64,000 nucleotides of DNA. It comes from Nitrospira sp. SG-bin1. Lineage in GTDB: Bacteria; Nitrospirota; Nitrospiria; Nitrospirales; Nitrospiraceae. Both the position numbers and the translations under genes were made by a program. Shown piece by piece: positions 50,634 through 59,751 of this stretch (position 1 is the first letter of the stretch; each line of letters starts with the position of its first letter). Below the pieces are notes generated by a model that saw only the letters and a program-made list of their open reading frames with translations, was not told the origin of the DNA and did not search any database. The stretch lies in assembly GCA_002083365.1 (NCBI GenBank), contig LVWS01000008.1:1-64000 (forward strand). Reading direction: 5' to 3'.

Positions 50634-52418
50634 GTGTACCAGTACGGACTCATCGGAAACTGCCAAATCTCCGCACTGATAAGCACCCACGGATCCGTCG
50701 AATGGCTGTGCTTGCCAAGGCCGGATAGCCCTCCGGTCTTCGGCAGGATCTTGGATGAGGATGGCGGCCAGTTTTCCATCTCCCCCGCCGTCCCGCCGTC
50801 GGAAACGACCACCACGCAGCGATATCTGCCGAATACCAATATTCTCATCACGACCGTCTCGCTGCCCAACGGCGATGCGTTCCAGATCACCGACTTCTGC
50901 CCTCGTTTTCTGCAATATGGTCGGGTCTATCGACCGGCCGCCTTATTTCGGATCGTCGAGCCGCTGAGCGGATGCCCCTCCATTCGCGTCTGTTGCAAGC
51001 CGGTTTCCGGATGGGACAAGACACCGGTTCGATTTGTCCGGGGGAGCAGCCATCTCCGATACGAGATGCGAGGGGAGTACCTGCGGCTCCTGACCAACAT
51101 GCCCCTCACGTATCTCTGCGAGGAAACGCCGGTCGTGCTGACCTCGAAGATGTATTTCGCATTGACATGGGGGATCGGGATCGAAGATGACCTCGTCAAA
51201 GTCAGCCACGAATTTTTGGATCAGACGACGAAATACTGGCGGACATGGGTGAAGCATTGTTCGATTCCCGTCGTCTATCAAGAAGAGGTCATCCGCTCGG
51301 CCCTCGCGCTCAAGCTCCACTGCTACGAAGATACCGGAGCGATCCTTGCCGCGCTGACCACCAGCCTTCCGGAGGAGCCCGGCGGTCCTCGCAACTGGGA
51401 CTATCGCTATTGCTGGTTGCGCGACGCCCACTTTTCGCTCTCCGCGTTTTACAACCTGGGCCACTTCGAGGAAATGGAAGGCTTCCTGAAGTTTCTGCTC
51501 AACGTGGGCTATGCCTACGAACAATCGCATGATCGGTTGGCGCCGGTCTATACGCTGAGTCAGGACCTCCCTCTCCCGGAAACGGAACATGCCAATTGGC
51601 AAGGTTTCCTTGGGAGCCGACCGGTGCGGAGCCACAATCAGGCGGCCGAACATGTGCAAAATGACGTCTATGGCGAGATGATTCTCACCTTGGCACCCGT
51701 CTTCTTCGACAACCGTTTCTTTGACTTGCGGACCAAGGACCACGAAATGCTGGTAGCCAATTTGGTCCGTCTGTGTGAGCGAAGCATCTCCCAGCCGGAT
51801 GCCGGTCTGTGGGAAATCCGGAACGGCTGGAGGGAACATTCGTTCACGAATCTCATGTGTTGGGCCGGTCTCGATCGAGCGTTCCGCATGCAGCGAGCCG
51901 GGTTCCTACGGGACTTGGGCACCGATCTTGAGCGGGCACGTTCCAGGGCGGCGGATGCCTTGCTTCGCGCGACGAAAGACAAAGTCGTGCGAAACGGACC
52001 GGCCGACGACAGTTACGACGCTTCCTTAGCGCAACTGGCGATTCTGGGATTTCCGGATCGAGAGGTCTGTGATACGACCGTCACGCAGATTAAACAGGTC
52101 CTCGCGCTACGCCGCGACGGGCAAGAAACCGGCTTTTTCTTCCGCTACCTGAGGGAGGATGACTTTGGGAAGCCGCAGTCGAGTTTTGTCATCTGCTCAT
52201 TCTGGGTCGTTCAAGCGCTGGCGAAACTCGACCGCCTGGCCGAAGCGAAGCAGATCATGAGCCAGATCCTCACGGGATCAAACCGCGTCGGGCTGTTCGC
52301 CGAACACTTTGTGCCGGACACCCGCGTCCAACTCGGGAACTTCCCCCAAGCGTATTCCCACGTGGGACTGATCAACGCGGCCTTCGCTGTCAGCCCTCCA
52401 TGGAGCGACGTGCTCTGA
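50634..52418 (+). CDS. Glycoside hydrolase family 15 protein (glucoamylase/trehalase type)
   Basis: GH15 enzymes hydrolyse alpha-linked glucosides or trehalose. The 594-residue protein has an N-terminal beta domain (GLIGNCQISALISTHGSVEWLCLPRPDSPPVFGRILD) and an (alpha/alpha)6 barrel: GGPRNWDYRYCWLRDAHFSLSAFY, GLWEIRNGWREHSFTNLMCWAGLDRA (general acid Glu) and GLFAEHFVPDT (base Glu). GTG at 50634 begins a normal N terminus. It is divergent from otsAB, 48 bases away, which favours trehalase or trehalose turnover, as known for some GH15 members, over starch hydrolysis. That is inference. Confidence 0.88.
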   Translation: MYQYGLIGNCQISALISTHGSVEWLCLPRPDSPPVFGRILDEDGGQFSISPAVPPSETTTTQRYLPNTNILITTVSLPNGDAFQITDFCPRFLQYGRVYRPAALFRIVEPLSGCPSIRVCCKPVSGWDKTPVRFVRGSSHLRYEMRGEYLRLLTNMPLTYLCEETPVVLTSKMYFALTWGIGIEDDLVKVSHEFLDQTTKYWRTWVKHCSIPVVYQEEVIRSALALKLHCYEDTGAILAALTTSLPEEPGGPRNWDYRYCWLRDAHFSLSAFYNLGHFEEMEGFLKFLLNVGYAYEQSHDRLAPVYTLSQDLPLPETEHANWQGFLGSRPVRSHNQAAEHVQNDVYGEMILTLAPVFFDNRFFDLRTKDHEMLVANLVRLCERSISQPDAGLWEIRNGWREHSFTNLMCWAGLDRAFRMQRAGFLRDLGTDLERARSRAADALLRATKDKVVRNGPADDSYDASLAQLAILGFPDREVCDTTVTQIKQVLALRRDGQETGFFFRYLREDDFGKPQSSFVICSFWVVQALAKLDRLAEAKQIMSQILTGSNRVGLFAEHFVPDTRVQLGNFPQAYSHVGLINAAFAVSPPWSDVL

Positions 52419-52612
52419 CGGTAAGCCGATCACCCGCCCTTCCCACTTCGACTCCATCCGTCTCGAGGTAGAAACGGCGCCATGAATTGTACGGCATTGA
52501 TCCACCTGAGATTCTTTTGGACTAGGCAAGTGAGTGCCCCGACACGATGGTCGCTGCCCGAACCGGCAGGCGACGCGATTACGGGGTCGGCAGAGGAATC
52601 CTGATCTTCCTG

Positions 52613-52825
52613 TTAATTCTTATTTCGACAGAGTAGGCCGAAAGAACTGCCCAAGGCGAGACCGCCGAGGAAGGTCAACCCAAGAATCACACCGAGCAGA
52701 GAGGTCGGCGGCCCCGCTTGGCGGCGGATATATCGGCGGGCTTGGGAACCGACCGTCGCCTCGCCGCCCATCCAGTCGCGCGGGTCGTCAACCTGTGAAT
52801 CAGTCCGAACATCAACGGATTTCAT
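52613..52825 (-). CDS. Small membrane protein
   Basis: A 70-residue frame with one hydrophobic helix (LLGVILGLTFLGGLALGSSFGLL) near the C terminus and a polar N terminus. Its ATG overlaps the stop of the PilZ gene by four bases, so it is probably translated with it. No family is recognised. The 194 bases between this gene and the GH15 gene show nothing else. Confidence 0.5.
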   Translation of the reverse strand: MKSVDVRTDSQVDDPRDWMGGEATVGSQARRYIRRQAGPPTSLLGVILGLTFLGGLALGSSFGLLCRNKN

Positions 52826-53151
52826 GCCTGTTTCCCTTCATCAAGCGCGATACATTCATCGATCAGCTGCTCCAATTCATCCAATTCCTGCTGTCGCACG
52901 TCAAGAAACCGAACACCGAACGTTCGATCGACCGTCCACTGGACGCGAGCCTGCTCGATCAGAATCGGAGTGTCGTCTCCCGGGACGATCAGCTTGACGG
53001 CGATCTGCGTGCCCGGCTGGACATCGAGAGAGCTTTCGATTCGCGCACCGCCAAGCGAGAGGTCCCGGGCCTCTCCTTCCACCTCATGAGAATTGGCCCG
53101 AAGCAAACTTTTGACTTGAGCGGGAACTCGACGGTGGCGGCGTCGCTCCAT
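52822..53151 (-). CDS. PilZ-domain protein
   Basis: Single PilZ domain of 109 residues. The arginine motif is RRRHRRVP near the N terminus, followed by DLSLGGARIES for the D/NxSxxG motif, and VQWTVDRTFGVRFLDV completes the fold; a helical tail follows. It should bind cyclic di-GMP. It is partner of the small membrane protein read next, which may localise its output. The domain arrangement is the same as in the PilZ protein at 30079-30438. Confidence 0.85.
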   Translation of the reverse strand: MERRRHRRVPAQVKSLLRANSHEVEGEARDLSLGGARIESSLDVQPGTQIAVKLIVPGDDTPILIEQARVQWTVDRTFGVRFLDVRQQELDELEQLIDECIALDEGKQA

Positions 53152-53263
53152 GGGGTTAGAATACCGCTTTTACCGGAAAAAAGCACCTGCCGGTCGTTCA
53201 AGTTGCTGATTGTTCAAGCATTCTCTTGCAACTCGCCGAATCTTTTCGATAAGGTACGGCACG

Positions 53264-54880
53264 ATGGACCAAGTTCGTCCGCGCCAGATCCTGCTTGCCT
53301 GCGCGAGCGGTCTGCTCTTGCCGTTCTGCTTTCCGAAGTTCGATCTGGGATTGCTGGCCTGGGTCGCCCTCATTCCCCTTCACCTCGCCCTCGATCAATG
53401 TTCGAAGCCGCGGGCCTTTTGGATCGGCTGGTTGAGCGGCCTCATCGGCTTCACCGGCGTCATGGCCTGGGTCGTCACCGCCATGACGACCTATGGCAAG
53501 GTTCCCGAAGCAATCAGTTACGCCATCTTGTTGCTGCTCACCGCCTACCTCGGCCTCTATGTCGGGGTCTATAGCCTCGCCGTCGTTTGGTTGCGCGAAC
53601 TCATCCCCCGCTATGGAATCTTCTTCGCCCCTTGCTTCTGGGTTGCGCTGGAGTTGTTTCGGACTCATTTGCTCTCCGGCCTTCCCTGGTGTCTTCTGGG
53701 ATACTCGCAATATCGTGAATTGGACTTGATTCAAATCGCCGACCACACAGGAGTGTACGGAGTCTCCTTCTTGATCGTGCTGGTGAATCTGGCCTTCGCC
53801 GAGCTGTTCCTGTGGATCATGCCGTTTTTCAGGGGATTTCACCCGGTCAAACTTCCTTGGGAGCTGCTCACGACGGCCGCAGCTTGCATGCTGCTTTCCT
53901 GGTTCTACAGCTCCGCGGTCCTGAGCGACCGAGATCTACAAAACCCGAGAACGGCCATTACCGTGGGCGTCGTCCAGCCGAATATCGACCAAGCCGTCAA
54001 GTGGGACGCGTCATTCCGAGACGAGACCATGCGGCGGTTCGACCGCCTGACGACCAAACTGGGAACCGGTATGGACTTGATCGTGTGGCCGGAAGCCGCC
54101 ACGCCGTTTATCTTGGAACGTGAAAAAGAGTATCAGTTGCAGCTGATCACATGGGCCGAACGGGCGCAGGCGCCGATCCTCCTCGGGAGCCCGGCGTTGA
54201 GATTCTACCCCGATCGCCGCCCCTACCTGTTGAACAGCGCCTATCTGTTGGCACGGGACGGCACGGTGCTCGGCCGCTATGACAAGCATCATCTCGTGCC
54301 GTTCGGAGAATACATTCCCTTCAAAACGTCTCTCTTGTTCTTCCTCGATAAACTGGTCGAGGGCATCGGGGATTTCGAGGCAGGGCCGGGGCCGACGACT
54401 CTTTCGTTCACCCCGAAATCATGGAGCACGGATCGTACCGGAGGCTCCAGACCTGCCAAATTCGGCGTGGCGATCTGTTACGAGGTGATCTTCCCCGATC
54501 TGGTCCGCCGGTTCGCGGCGAACGGCGCGGAGTTTCTGGTGACGATCACGAACGATGGGTGGTTCGGCCCCTCCTCGGCCCCTGCCCAACACTTTGCCAT
54601 GGTCGTCTTCCGTTCGGTGGAAAATCATCTGGCCTTCGCACGGGCGGCCAACACGGGGATTTCCGGGTTTATCGATCCCTTCGGACAGATCATCGACGCA
54701 ACACCCCTGTTCACGGAGCAGGCATTGTACGCCACGATCCCGACCAGGCAAACCCGTACGTTCTATAGCTATTACGGCGACGTGTTCGCCCACGTCTGTG
54801 TTATAATCTGCGCGCTTTTGTGTCTGTTCGGGTACTTCCGCACAAAGGAACCAGCCCTGACAGCGATTACCCCGGCATGA
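53264..54880 (+). CDS. lnt: Apolipoprotein N-acyltransferase
   Basis: Lnt adds the third acyl chain to lipoproteins in the inner membrane. Six or so N-terminal TM helices are followed by a nitrilase domain with the Glu-Lys-Cys triad: VWPEAATPFI, YDKHHLVPFGEYIPF and VAICYEVIFPDLVR. A final TM (VFAHVCVIICALLCLFGYF) anchors the C terminus. ATG at 53264 starts at the first TM; the upstream frame start at 53210 adds an odd 18 residues. It fits the nearby lol genes, which move such lipoproteins. Confidence 0.93.
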   Translation: MDQVRPRQILLACASGLLLPFCFPKFDLGLLAWVALIPLHLALDQCSKPRAFWIGWLSGLIGFTGVMAWVVTAMTTYGKVPEAISYAILLLLTAYLGLYVGVYSLAVVWLRELIPRYGIFFAPCFWVALELFRTHLLSGLPWCLLGYSQYRELDLIQIADHTGVYGVSFLIVLVNLAFAELFLWIMPFFRGFHPVKLPWELLTTAAACMLLSWFYSSAVLSDRDLQNPRTAITVGVVQPNIDQAVKWDASFRDETMRRFDRLTTKLGTGMDLIVWPEAATPFILEREKEYQLQLITWAERAQAPILLGSPALRFYPDRRPYLLNSAYLLARDGTVLGRYDKHHLVPFGEYIPFKTSLLFFLDKLVEGIGDFEAGPGPTTLSFTPKSWSTDRTGGSRPAKFGVAICYEVIFPDLVRRFAANGAEFLVTITNDGWFGPSSAPAQHFAMVVFRSVENHLAFARAANTGISGFIDPFGQIIDATPLFTEQALYATIPTRQTRTFYSYYGDVFAHVCVIICALLCLFGYFRTKEPALTAITPA

Positions 54881-54901
54881 CTTAAGAAGGAGGATCCTGA
54901 C

Positions 54902-56048
54902 ATGTTAGAGGAAGTGGAAGTTCGCGTGCGTACCCTTGCCGGCCAAGTGTCTGAACTACGGGGGCATCTTTGACTTCGCCCAGATGACTTCCGAGTTACA
55001 AGAACTTGAAGCCCAAATGGGTCAGCCTCAATTTTGGAACGATACCCGTGCCGCCGCTGGAGTGAGCCGCAAAAAGGCGACGATCGAACGAGAGCTGCGG
55101 CAGTGGCGGGAAATCGAGTCCAAGATGGATGACTTGGATGCGCTGCTGGAGCTGGCGCACGAGAGCGGTGATTCGGCCCTGGAAACCGAGCTGACGAGCG
55201 AACTGAACCAGTTGGAGCCGCGCCTGGCCACACTGCGTGTCGAGCTGCTCCTCTCCGGAGAACTGGACCCCAATAATGCCATCCTGGCCATTCACCCCGG
55301 AGCCGGCGGAACGGAATCACAGGATTGGGCACAGATGCTCCTTCGGATGTATGTGCGGTGGGCGGAACAGAAGAAATTCAAGGTAGAAACGCTGGACCTG
55401 CTGCCCGGCGACGAAGCCGGCATCAAGAGCGTGACGCTCTCCATCACGGGGCCTTATGCGTATGGATACCTGAAGGCCGAGGCCGGGGTCCATCGTTTGG
55501 TGCGCATTTCCCCTTTCGATTCCAATAAGCGGCGGCACACCTCGTTCGCGTCCGTCTTTGTGTATCCTGAACTGAGCGAGGACATCGACGTCGCGGTTGA
55601 AGACAAGGATCTCCGGATCGATACGTTTCGGTCAGGCGGCGCCGGAGGCCAAAACGTCAACAAGGTGGAAACCGCCATCCGCATCACGCACTTGCCGACC
55701 GGCATCGTCGTGCAATGCCAGAATGAACGGTCCCAGCTCCAGAATCGAAACGGGGCGATGAAAATCTTGAAAGCCCGCCTCTATGAATTGGAACAGAAGA
55801 AGAAGGAAGCGGAATTCAACGCCATCGTCGGCGAAAAGAAAGACATCGCGTGGGGCAGTCAAATCCGGTCGTACGTGTTCCAGCCCTATCAACTGGTCAA
55901 AGACCACCGGACCGGTCATCAACTTGGCGACGTCTCATCCGTCATGGACGGCGACCTCGATGGATTCATCGAGGCTTATTTGAAAAAGAAGCTTGGGAAG
56001 GGAAGCGATCAACTCGTGCCGGTCGGCGGACCGGAAGACGATCTCTAG
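54902..56048 (+). CDS. prfB: Peptide chain release factor 2, with programmed +1 frameshift
   Basis: RF2 ends translation at UGA and UAA. Translation starts at 54902, reads 23 codons to CTT TGA C (54968-54974), and must shift +1 at the TGA (54971-54973) to continue as GAC TTC ... in the frame ending at 56048. The upstream CGGGGG (54959-54964) acts as the Shine-Dalgarno-like stimulator; the whole arrangement is the classical RF2 autoregulation. The C-terminal part has the stop-codon motif SPFDSN and the GGQ peptide-release loop (GGAGGQNVNKVETAIRITHLPTG). The join is 54902-54970 plus 54972-56048. Confidence 0.96.
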
Positions 56049-56067
56049 CTGGATTGCTGAAGGGAAA

Positions 56068-57552
56068 ATGGACGAACTGAACGAACAGCGGCAACAGCGG
56101 ATCAAGAAACTCGAGTTTCTTCGAGCGGCCGGCGTGGCTCCGTACGGCAGTCGGTTCGAAATCAAGGATCGTGCGGGTCAACTCATCACGCTGCACGGCG
56201 AGAAGACCAAGGAGATCTTGGAGCAGGAGAAGGTCTCCTGCACAGTCGCGGGACGGGTCGTCGCATTGCGTCGGTTCGGAAAGGCCGGATTTGCCGTACT
56301 GCAAGACGGATCCGACCGAGTTCAAGTTTACCTCAAAAAAGACCTGCTCTCCGAACAAGCCTACGCCGTCGTGGAGCAGCTCGATCTCGGCGACTGGATC
56401 GGCGTGACGGGAACGTTGTTCCGGACCAAGACGAACGAGTTCACGGTCGAGGTCCATCAGTTGACGTTTCTCAGTAAAGCCCTTCGGCCGCTCCCCGAAA
56501 AGTGGCATGGATTGACGGATGTCGAGACCCGATACCGTCAGCGCTATGTCGACCTGATTGCGAATCCGCAGGTCCATCAGATCTTTTCGACCAGGAGCCG
56601 TCTCATCGCCGGCATCCGGGCATTTCTCATTGAACGAGGGTTCCTCGAAGTCGAAACCCCGATGATGCATCCCGTTCCCGGAGGCGCTGCGGCCAAGCCC
56701 TTCGTCACTCACCATAACGCGCTCGGCGTCGATCTCTATTTGCGGATTGCGCCGGAGTTGTACTTGAAGCGGCTGATCGTCGGCGGATTTCCCCGCGTGT
56801 TCGAGATCAACCGTAACTTCAGGAACGAGGGCATCTCGACGATCCACAATCCCGAGTTTACGATGCTGGAGTTCTATGTGTCGTACGCGGATTATCAGGA
56901 CTTGATCCTGCTCACGGAGGAACTGGTTTCGAGTCTGGCTCATCAAATTTTAGGGAAGACGGTCATTCCGTATCAAGGGCACGAGATCGTCCTCACCCCC
57001 CCGTGGCGCCGCTGGTCCTACCACCAAGCCATTCTTGAAGTGAACAGCCTGGATCCGTCGGTCCTTCGCGATCGAGAGAAAGCCTTGGCGGCCGCCACAC
57101 GGCTCAATGTGCCCGTGGACCCGAAAGCCTCATTGTTCACGATCGTCAATGAAATTTTCGAGGAAACCGTCGAGCCGAATTTGCAGCAACCCACGTTCAT
57201 CACCGATTACCCGATCGAAATCTCCCCTCTTGCCAGGCGGAAGGATACGGACCCGAGCCTGACCGACCGGTTCGAGCTCTACATCGCCGGCCGCGAAATC
57301 GCCAATGCGTTTTCGGAGTTGAACGATCCGTTGGACCAGCGAGAACGATTCGAAGGGCAGGCGGCGCTGCGCGAGGCGGGTGATGAGGAAGCTCATCTCG
57401 TCGACGAGGACTTTCTCCGCGCCCTGGAGTACGGCATGCCGCCGACCGCCGGCGAAGGAATCGGGATCGACCGTCTGGTCATGCTGTTTACCGATCAAGC
57501 CTCCATCCGCGACGTGGTCCTCTTCCCGCAGCTCCGTCCGGAGAAAGGGTAG
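56068..57552 (+). CDS. lysS: Lysyl-tRNA synthetase (class II)
   Basis: LysS charges tRNA-Lys. The OB fold (CTVAGRVVALRRFGKAGFAVLQDGSDRVQVYL) precedes the class II core: TRSRLIAGIRAFLIERGFLEVETPMMHPVPGGAAAKPF (motif 1), RLIVGGFPRVFEINRNFRNEGISTIHNPEFTMLEFYVSYAD (motif 2) and GEGIGIDRLVMLFT (motif 3). ATG at 56068 gives 494 residues. It lies 19 bases after prfB and two before lolC/E, so prfB-lysS-lolC is one operon. Confidence 0.96.
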   Translation: MDELNEQRQQRIKKLEFLRAAGVAPYGSRFEIKDRAGQLITLHGEKTKEILEQEKVSCTVAGRVVALRRFGKAGFAVLQDGSDRVQVYLKKDLLSEQAYAVVEQLDLGDWIGVTGTLFRTKTNEFTVEVHQLTFLSKALRPLPEKWHGLTDVETRYRQRYVDLIANPQVHQIFSTRSRLIAGIRAFLIERGFLEVETPMMHPVPGGAAAKPFVTHHNALGVDLYLRIAPELYLKRLIVGGFPRVFEINRNFRNEGISTIHNPEFTMLEFYVSYADYQDLILLTEELVSSLAHQILGKTVIPYQGHEIVLTPPWRRWSYHQAILEVNSLDPSVLRDREKALAAATRLNVPVDPKASLFTIVNEIFEETVEPNLQQPTFITDYPIEISPLARRKDTDPSLTDRFELYIAGREIANAFSELNDPLDQRERFEGQAALREAGDEEAHLVDEDFLRALEYGMPPTAGEGIGIDRLVMLFTDQASIRDVVLFPQLRPEKG

Positions 57553-57554
57553 GA

Positions 57555-58832
57555 GTGACCCTCCCCTACGAAATTTTCGTCGGGCTCCGCTACCTGCGCG
57601 CCAAACGCCGCAATCGGACGATTTCGCTCAACACGTTCGTGTCCGTGGCCGGCATCACGCTCGGCGTCGCGGCACTGATCGGCACCGTCGGCATCATGAC
57701 CGGATTCCGGGAAGACATTCAGAGCAAGATCCTGGGCACCACAGCCCATATCATCGTCCAAGAGCGGATGAAGGAACACATGACCGACTATGACCGTCTG
57801 ACCGACAAGATCCAGACGGTACCCGACGTCGTCGCCGCCACGCCGTTTGTCTTCCGCCAGGTGTTGCTCACCACGCAAAGCGGGGTACAAGGCATCATCC
57901 TGCGCGGGATCGATCCGAAACGGGAAGCCAAGGTGACCGAACTCGCCAAAAACATCACGGTCGGACACCTGATCGACCTGCTCACACCGGTGAAAGTGAT
58001 GCAGGCACCGGCCGACGATCCCCAAGGCGCGCTCCACGCGGTTGAAAAACCGGGGATCATCCTCGGCAAAGAACTGGCGCTCAGACTGGGGGTGTTTGTC
58101 GGCGACACGGTCAACGTGGTCTCCCCCGTCGGACCGATCAGCGCGATGGGGATGGTGCCCAAGATCCGCACGTTCGCCGTGGTCGCTCTGTTCCATTCAG
58201 GCATGTTCGAATACGATTCCTCGTTCGCCTACATCGAACTCGGCGAGGCGCAGAAGTTTTTCAACCTGGGCACCAGCGTGACCGGAATCGAAGTCAAGGT
58301 CACGGACGTGTTCCGTGCGGGAGAGATCGCCCACACGATCGAGCAGGAATTGGGATTCAGCCACGGCGCCAGGGATTGGATGCAAATGAACCGCAACCTC
58401 TTCTCAGCCCTGAAGCTGGAGAAGACGATGATGTTTCTCCTGCTGGTCCTGATCACGATCGTGGCTTCCTTCAACATCGTCAGCACCCTGACGATGATCG
58501 TCACGGAGAAACAGAAAGAAATCGCGATCCTCAAGGCGATGGGCGCGTCGAAACGCAGCATTAGGCGTATCTTCATGTTGAACGGGTTGATCATCGGGTT
58601 CGTGGGGACCGGCATCGGCATTCCGTTGGGCTACGCGTTTCTCTGGTTGATTCAGACGTTCTGGACGTTCGATCCGAGCGTGTACTACATCTCGACCATT
58701 CCGGTGCACGTGCTGGCGGAGGACGTGCTGCTTGTGGCGGGGTCCGCCATCCTGATCAGTTTTTTGGCCACCGTCTATCCGGCCAATCAGGCCGCGAAGC
58801 TGGAACCGGTCGCCGCCTTGCGGTATGAATGA
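57555..58832 (+). CDS. lolC: Lipoprotein-releasing ABC transporter permease (LolC/E type)
   Basis: LolCDE extracts lipoproteins from the inner membrane for transfer to LolA. The permease has one TM at the N terminus (NTFVSVAGITLGVAALIGTVGIMTGF), a periplasmic domain of about 220 residues, and three C-terminal TMs (MMFLLLVLITIVASFNIVSTLTMIV..., LNGLIIGFVGTGIGIPLGYAFLWLI..., VLLVAGSAILISFLATVYPANQAAKLEPVAALRYE). Whether it is a LolC, LolE or fused LolF-type is unclear; only one permease is here, which suits a homodimeric LolF. GTG start, two bases after lysS. Confidence 0.88.
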   Translation: MTLPYEIFVGLRYLRAKRRNRTISLNTFVSVAGITLGVAALIGTVGIMTGFREDIQSKILGTTAHIIVQERMKEHMTDYDRLTDKIQTVPDVVAATPFVFRQVLLTTQSGVQGIILRGIDPKREAKVTELAKNITVGHLIDLLTPVKVMQAPADDPQGALHAVEKPGIILGKELALRLGVFVGDTVNVVSPVGPISAMGMVPKIRTFAVVALFHSGMFEYDSSFAYIELGEAQKFFNLGTSVTGIEVKVTDVFRAGEIAHTIEQELGFSHGARDWMQMNRNLFSALKLEKTMMFLLLVLITIVASFNIVSTLTMIVTEKQKEIAILKAMGASKRSIRRIFMLNGLIIGFVGTGIGIPLGYAFLWLIQTFWTFDPSVYYISTIPVHVLAEDVLLVAGSAILISFLATVYPANQAAKLEPVAALRYE

Positions 58833-58904
58833 ATACGGAGCAACCAGACGCCGGCAACGAGCCATCGGCTGTCGGATCTGGAAACCGATGACGACGCTTC
58901 CTTT

Positions 58905-59567
58905 ATGATCAAAGTCACCAATCTCCATAAGTCCTTCTCGATGGGGTCCCATGACCTGCCCGTCCTCAAGGGGATCAACCTGGAAATCCAGCGCGGCGAA
59001 CTGGTGGCGATCGTCGGAGCCTCAGGGGCCGGCAAGAGCACGTTGCTCCATATTATCGGGACCCTCGATAAACCGACCGGCGGGACCGTCACGTTCGACG
59101 GCCAGGATCTTTTTCGAATGAGTGACATCCAACAAGCGGAGTTCCGGAACAGGCGGATCGGGTTCGTGTTTCAATTTCACCATCTGCTCGCGGAGTTCAC
59201 CGCCTTGGAAAATGCCTGCATGCCGGCGCTCGTCCAGCGTCGCGAGCCCGTTTTGGTCAAGGCGGACGCGACGACCCTTCTCACGGAAGTCGGATTGGGG
59301 CATCGGCTTCATCACAAGCCGGGAGAACTTTCGGGCGGCGAGCAGCAGCGCGTCGCCATGGCCCGCGCGTTGATGCAGAATCCCGACCTGGTCCTGGCCG
59401 ACGAGCCGACCGGCAACCTCGATACCCACAGCGGAGACGGGCTGTTCGGATTGATGCGCGCCTTGAACAAGACACGCGGCACCACCTTCGTGATCGTGAC
59501 CCATAACGACAAGCTCTCCTCGCAATCCGACCGCATCATTCACATGCAAGACGGGCAAATCGTCTGA
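58905..59567 (+). CDS. lolD: Lipoprotein-releasing ABC transporter ATPase
   Basis: LolD powers LolC/E. The 220-residue ABC protein shows Walker A GASGAGKSTLLHIIGTLDKPTGG, the Q-loop, signature LSGGEQQRVAMARAL, Walker B LVLADEPTGNLDTHSG and the H-loop VIVTHNDKL. It is 72 bases after the permease gene. Some ATPases of this type serve MacB-like exporters, but the LolC neighbour and the lnt gene in the same block favour lipoprotein release. Confidence 0.92.
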   Translation: MIKVTNLHKSFSMGSHDLPVLKGINLEIQRGELVAIVGASGAGKSTLLHIIGTLDKPTGGTVTFDGQDLFRMSDIQQAEFRNRRIGFVFQFHHLLAEFTALENACMPALVQRREPVLVKADATTLLTEVGLGHRLHHKPGELSGGEQQRVAMARALMQNPDLVLADEPTGNLDTHSGDGLFGLMRALNKTRGTTFVIVTHNDKLSSQSDRIIHMQDGQIV

Positions 59568-59691
59568 CACGCGCAGACACGCATGCCGGAGCATCACGCC
59601 AACGGCCATCGGCTTCCGAGACGTCTCGAGGCATTCCCCGGCTTCTACCGCCTGAAGTTCCGATTCGACTTGCTCAGCTAACCGCGATTTC

Positions 59692-59720
59692 TTGACGAAC
59701 CGCCATTCCTTCTCTAGACT
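59692..59720 (+). promoter_or_regulatory. Sigma-70-like promoter for the outer-membrane protein gene
   Basis: TTGACG (59692-59697) and TAGACT (59715-59720) are 17 bases apart, a good promoter. Transcription would start at about 59727, so coding starts before 59734 are unlikely. Confidence 0.55.
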
Positions 59721-59751
59721 CGAAAAATTATTCATGTCCTCGAGGACACAC

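Noticed and set aside
53198..53842. 214-codon minus frame over lnt
   Set aside because: Antisense shadow of the lnt membrane part, polar and without a family.
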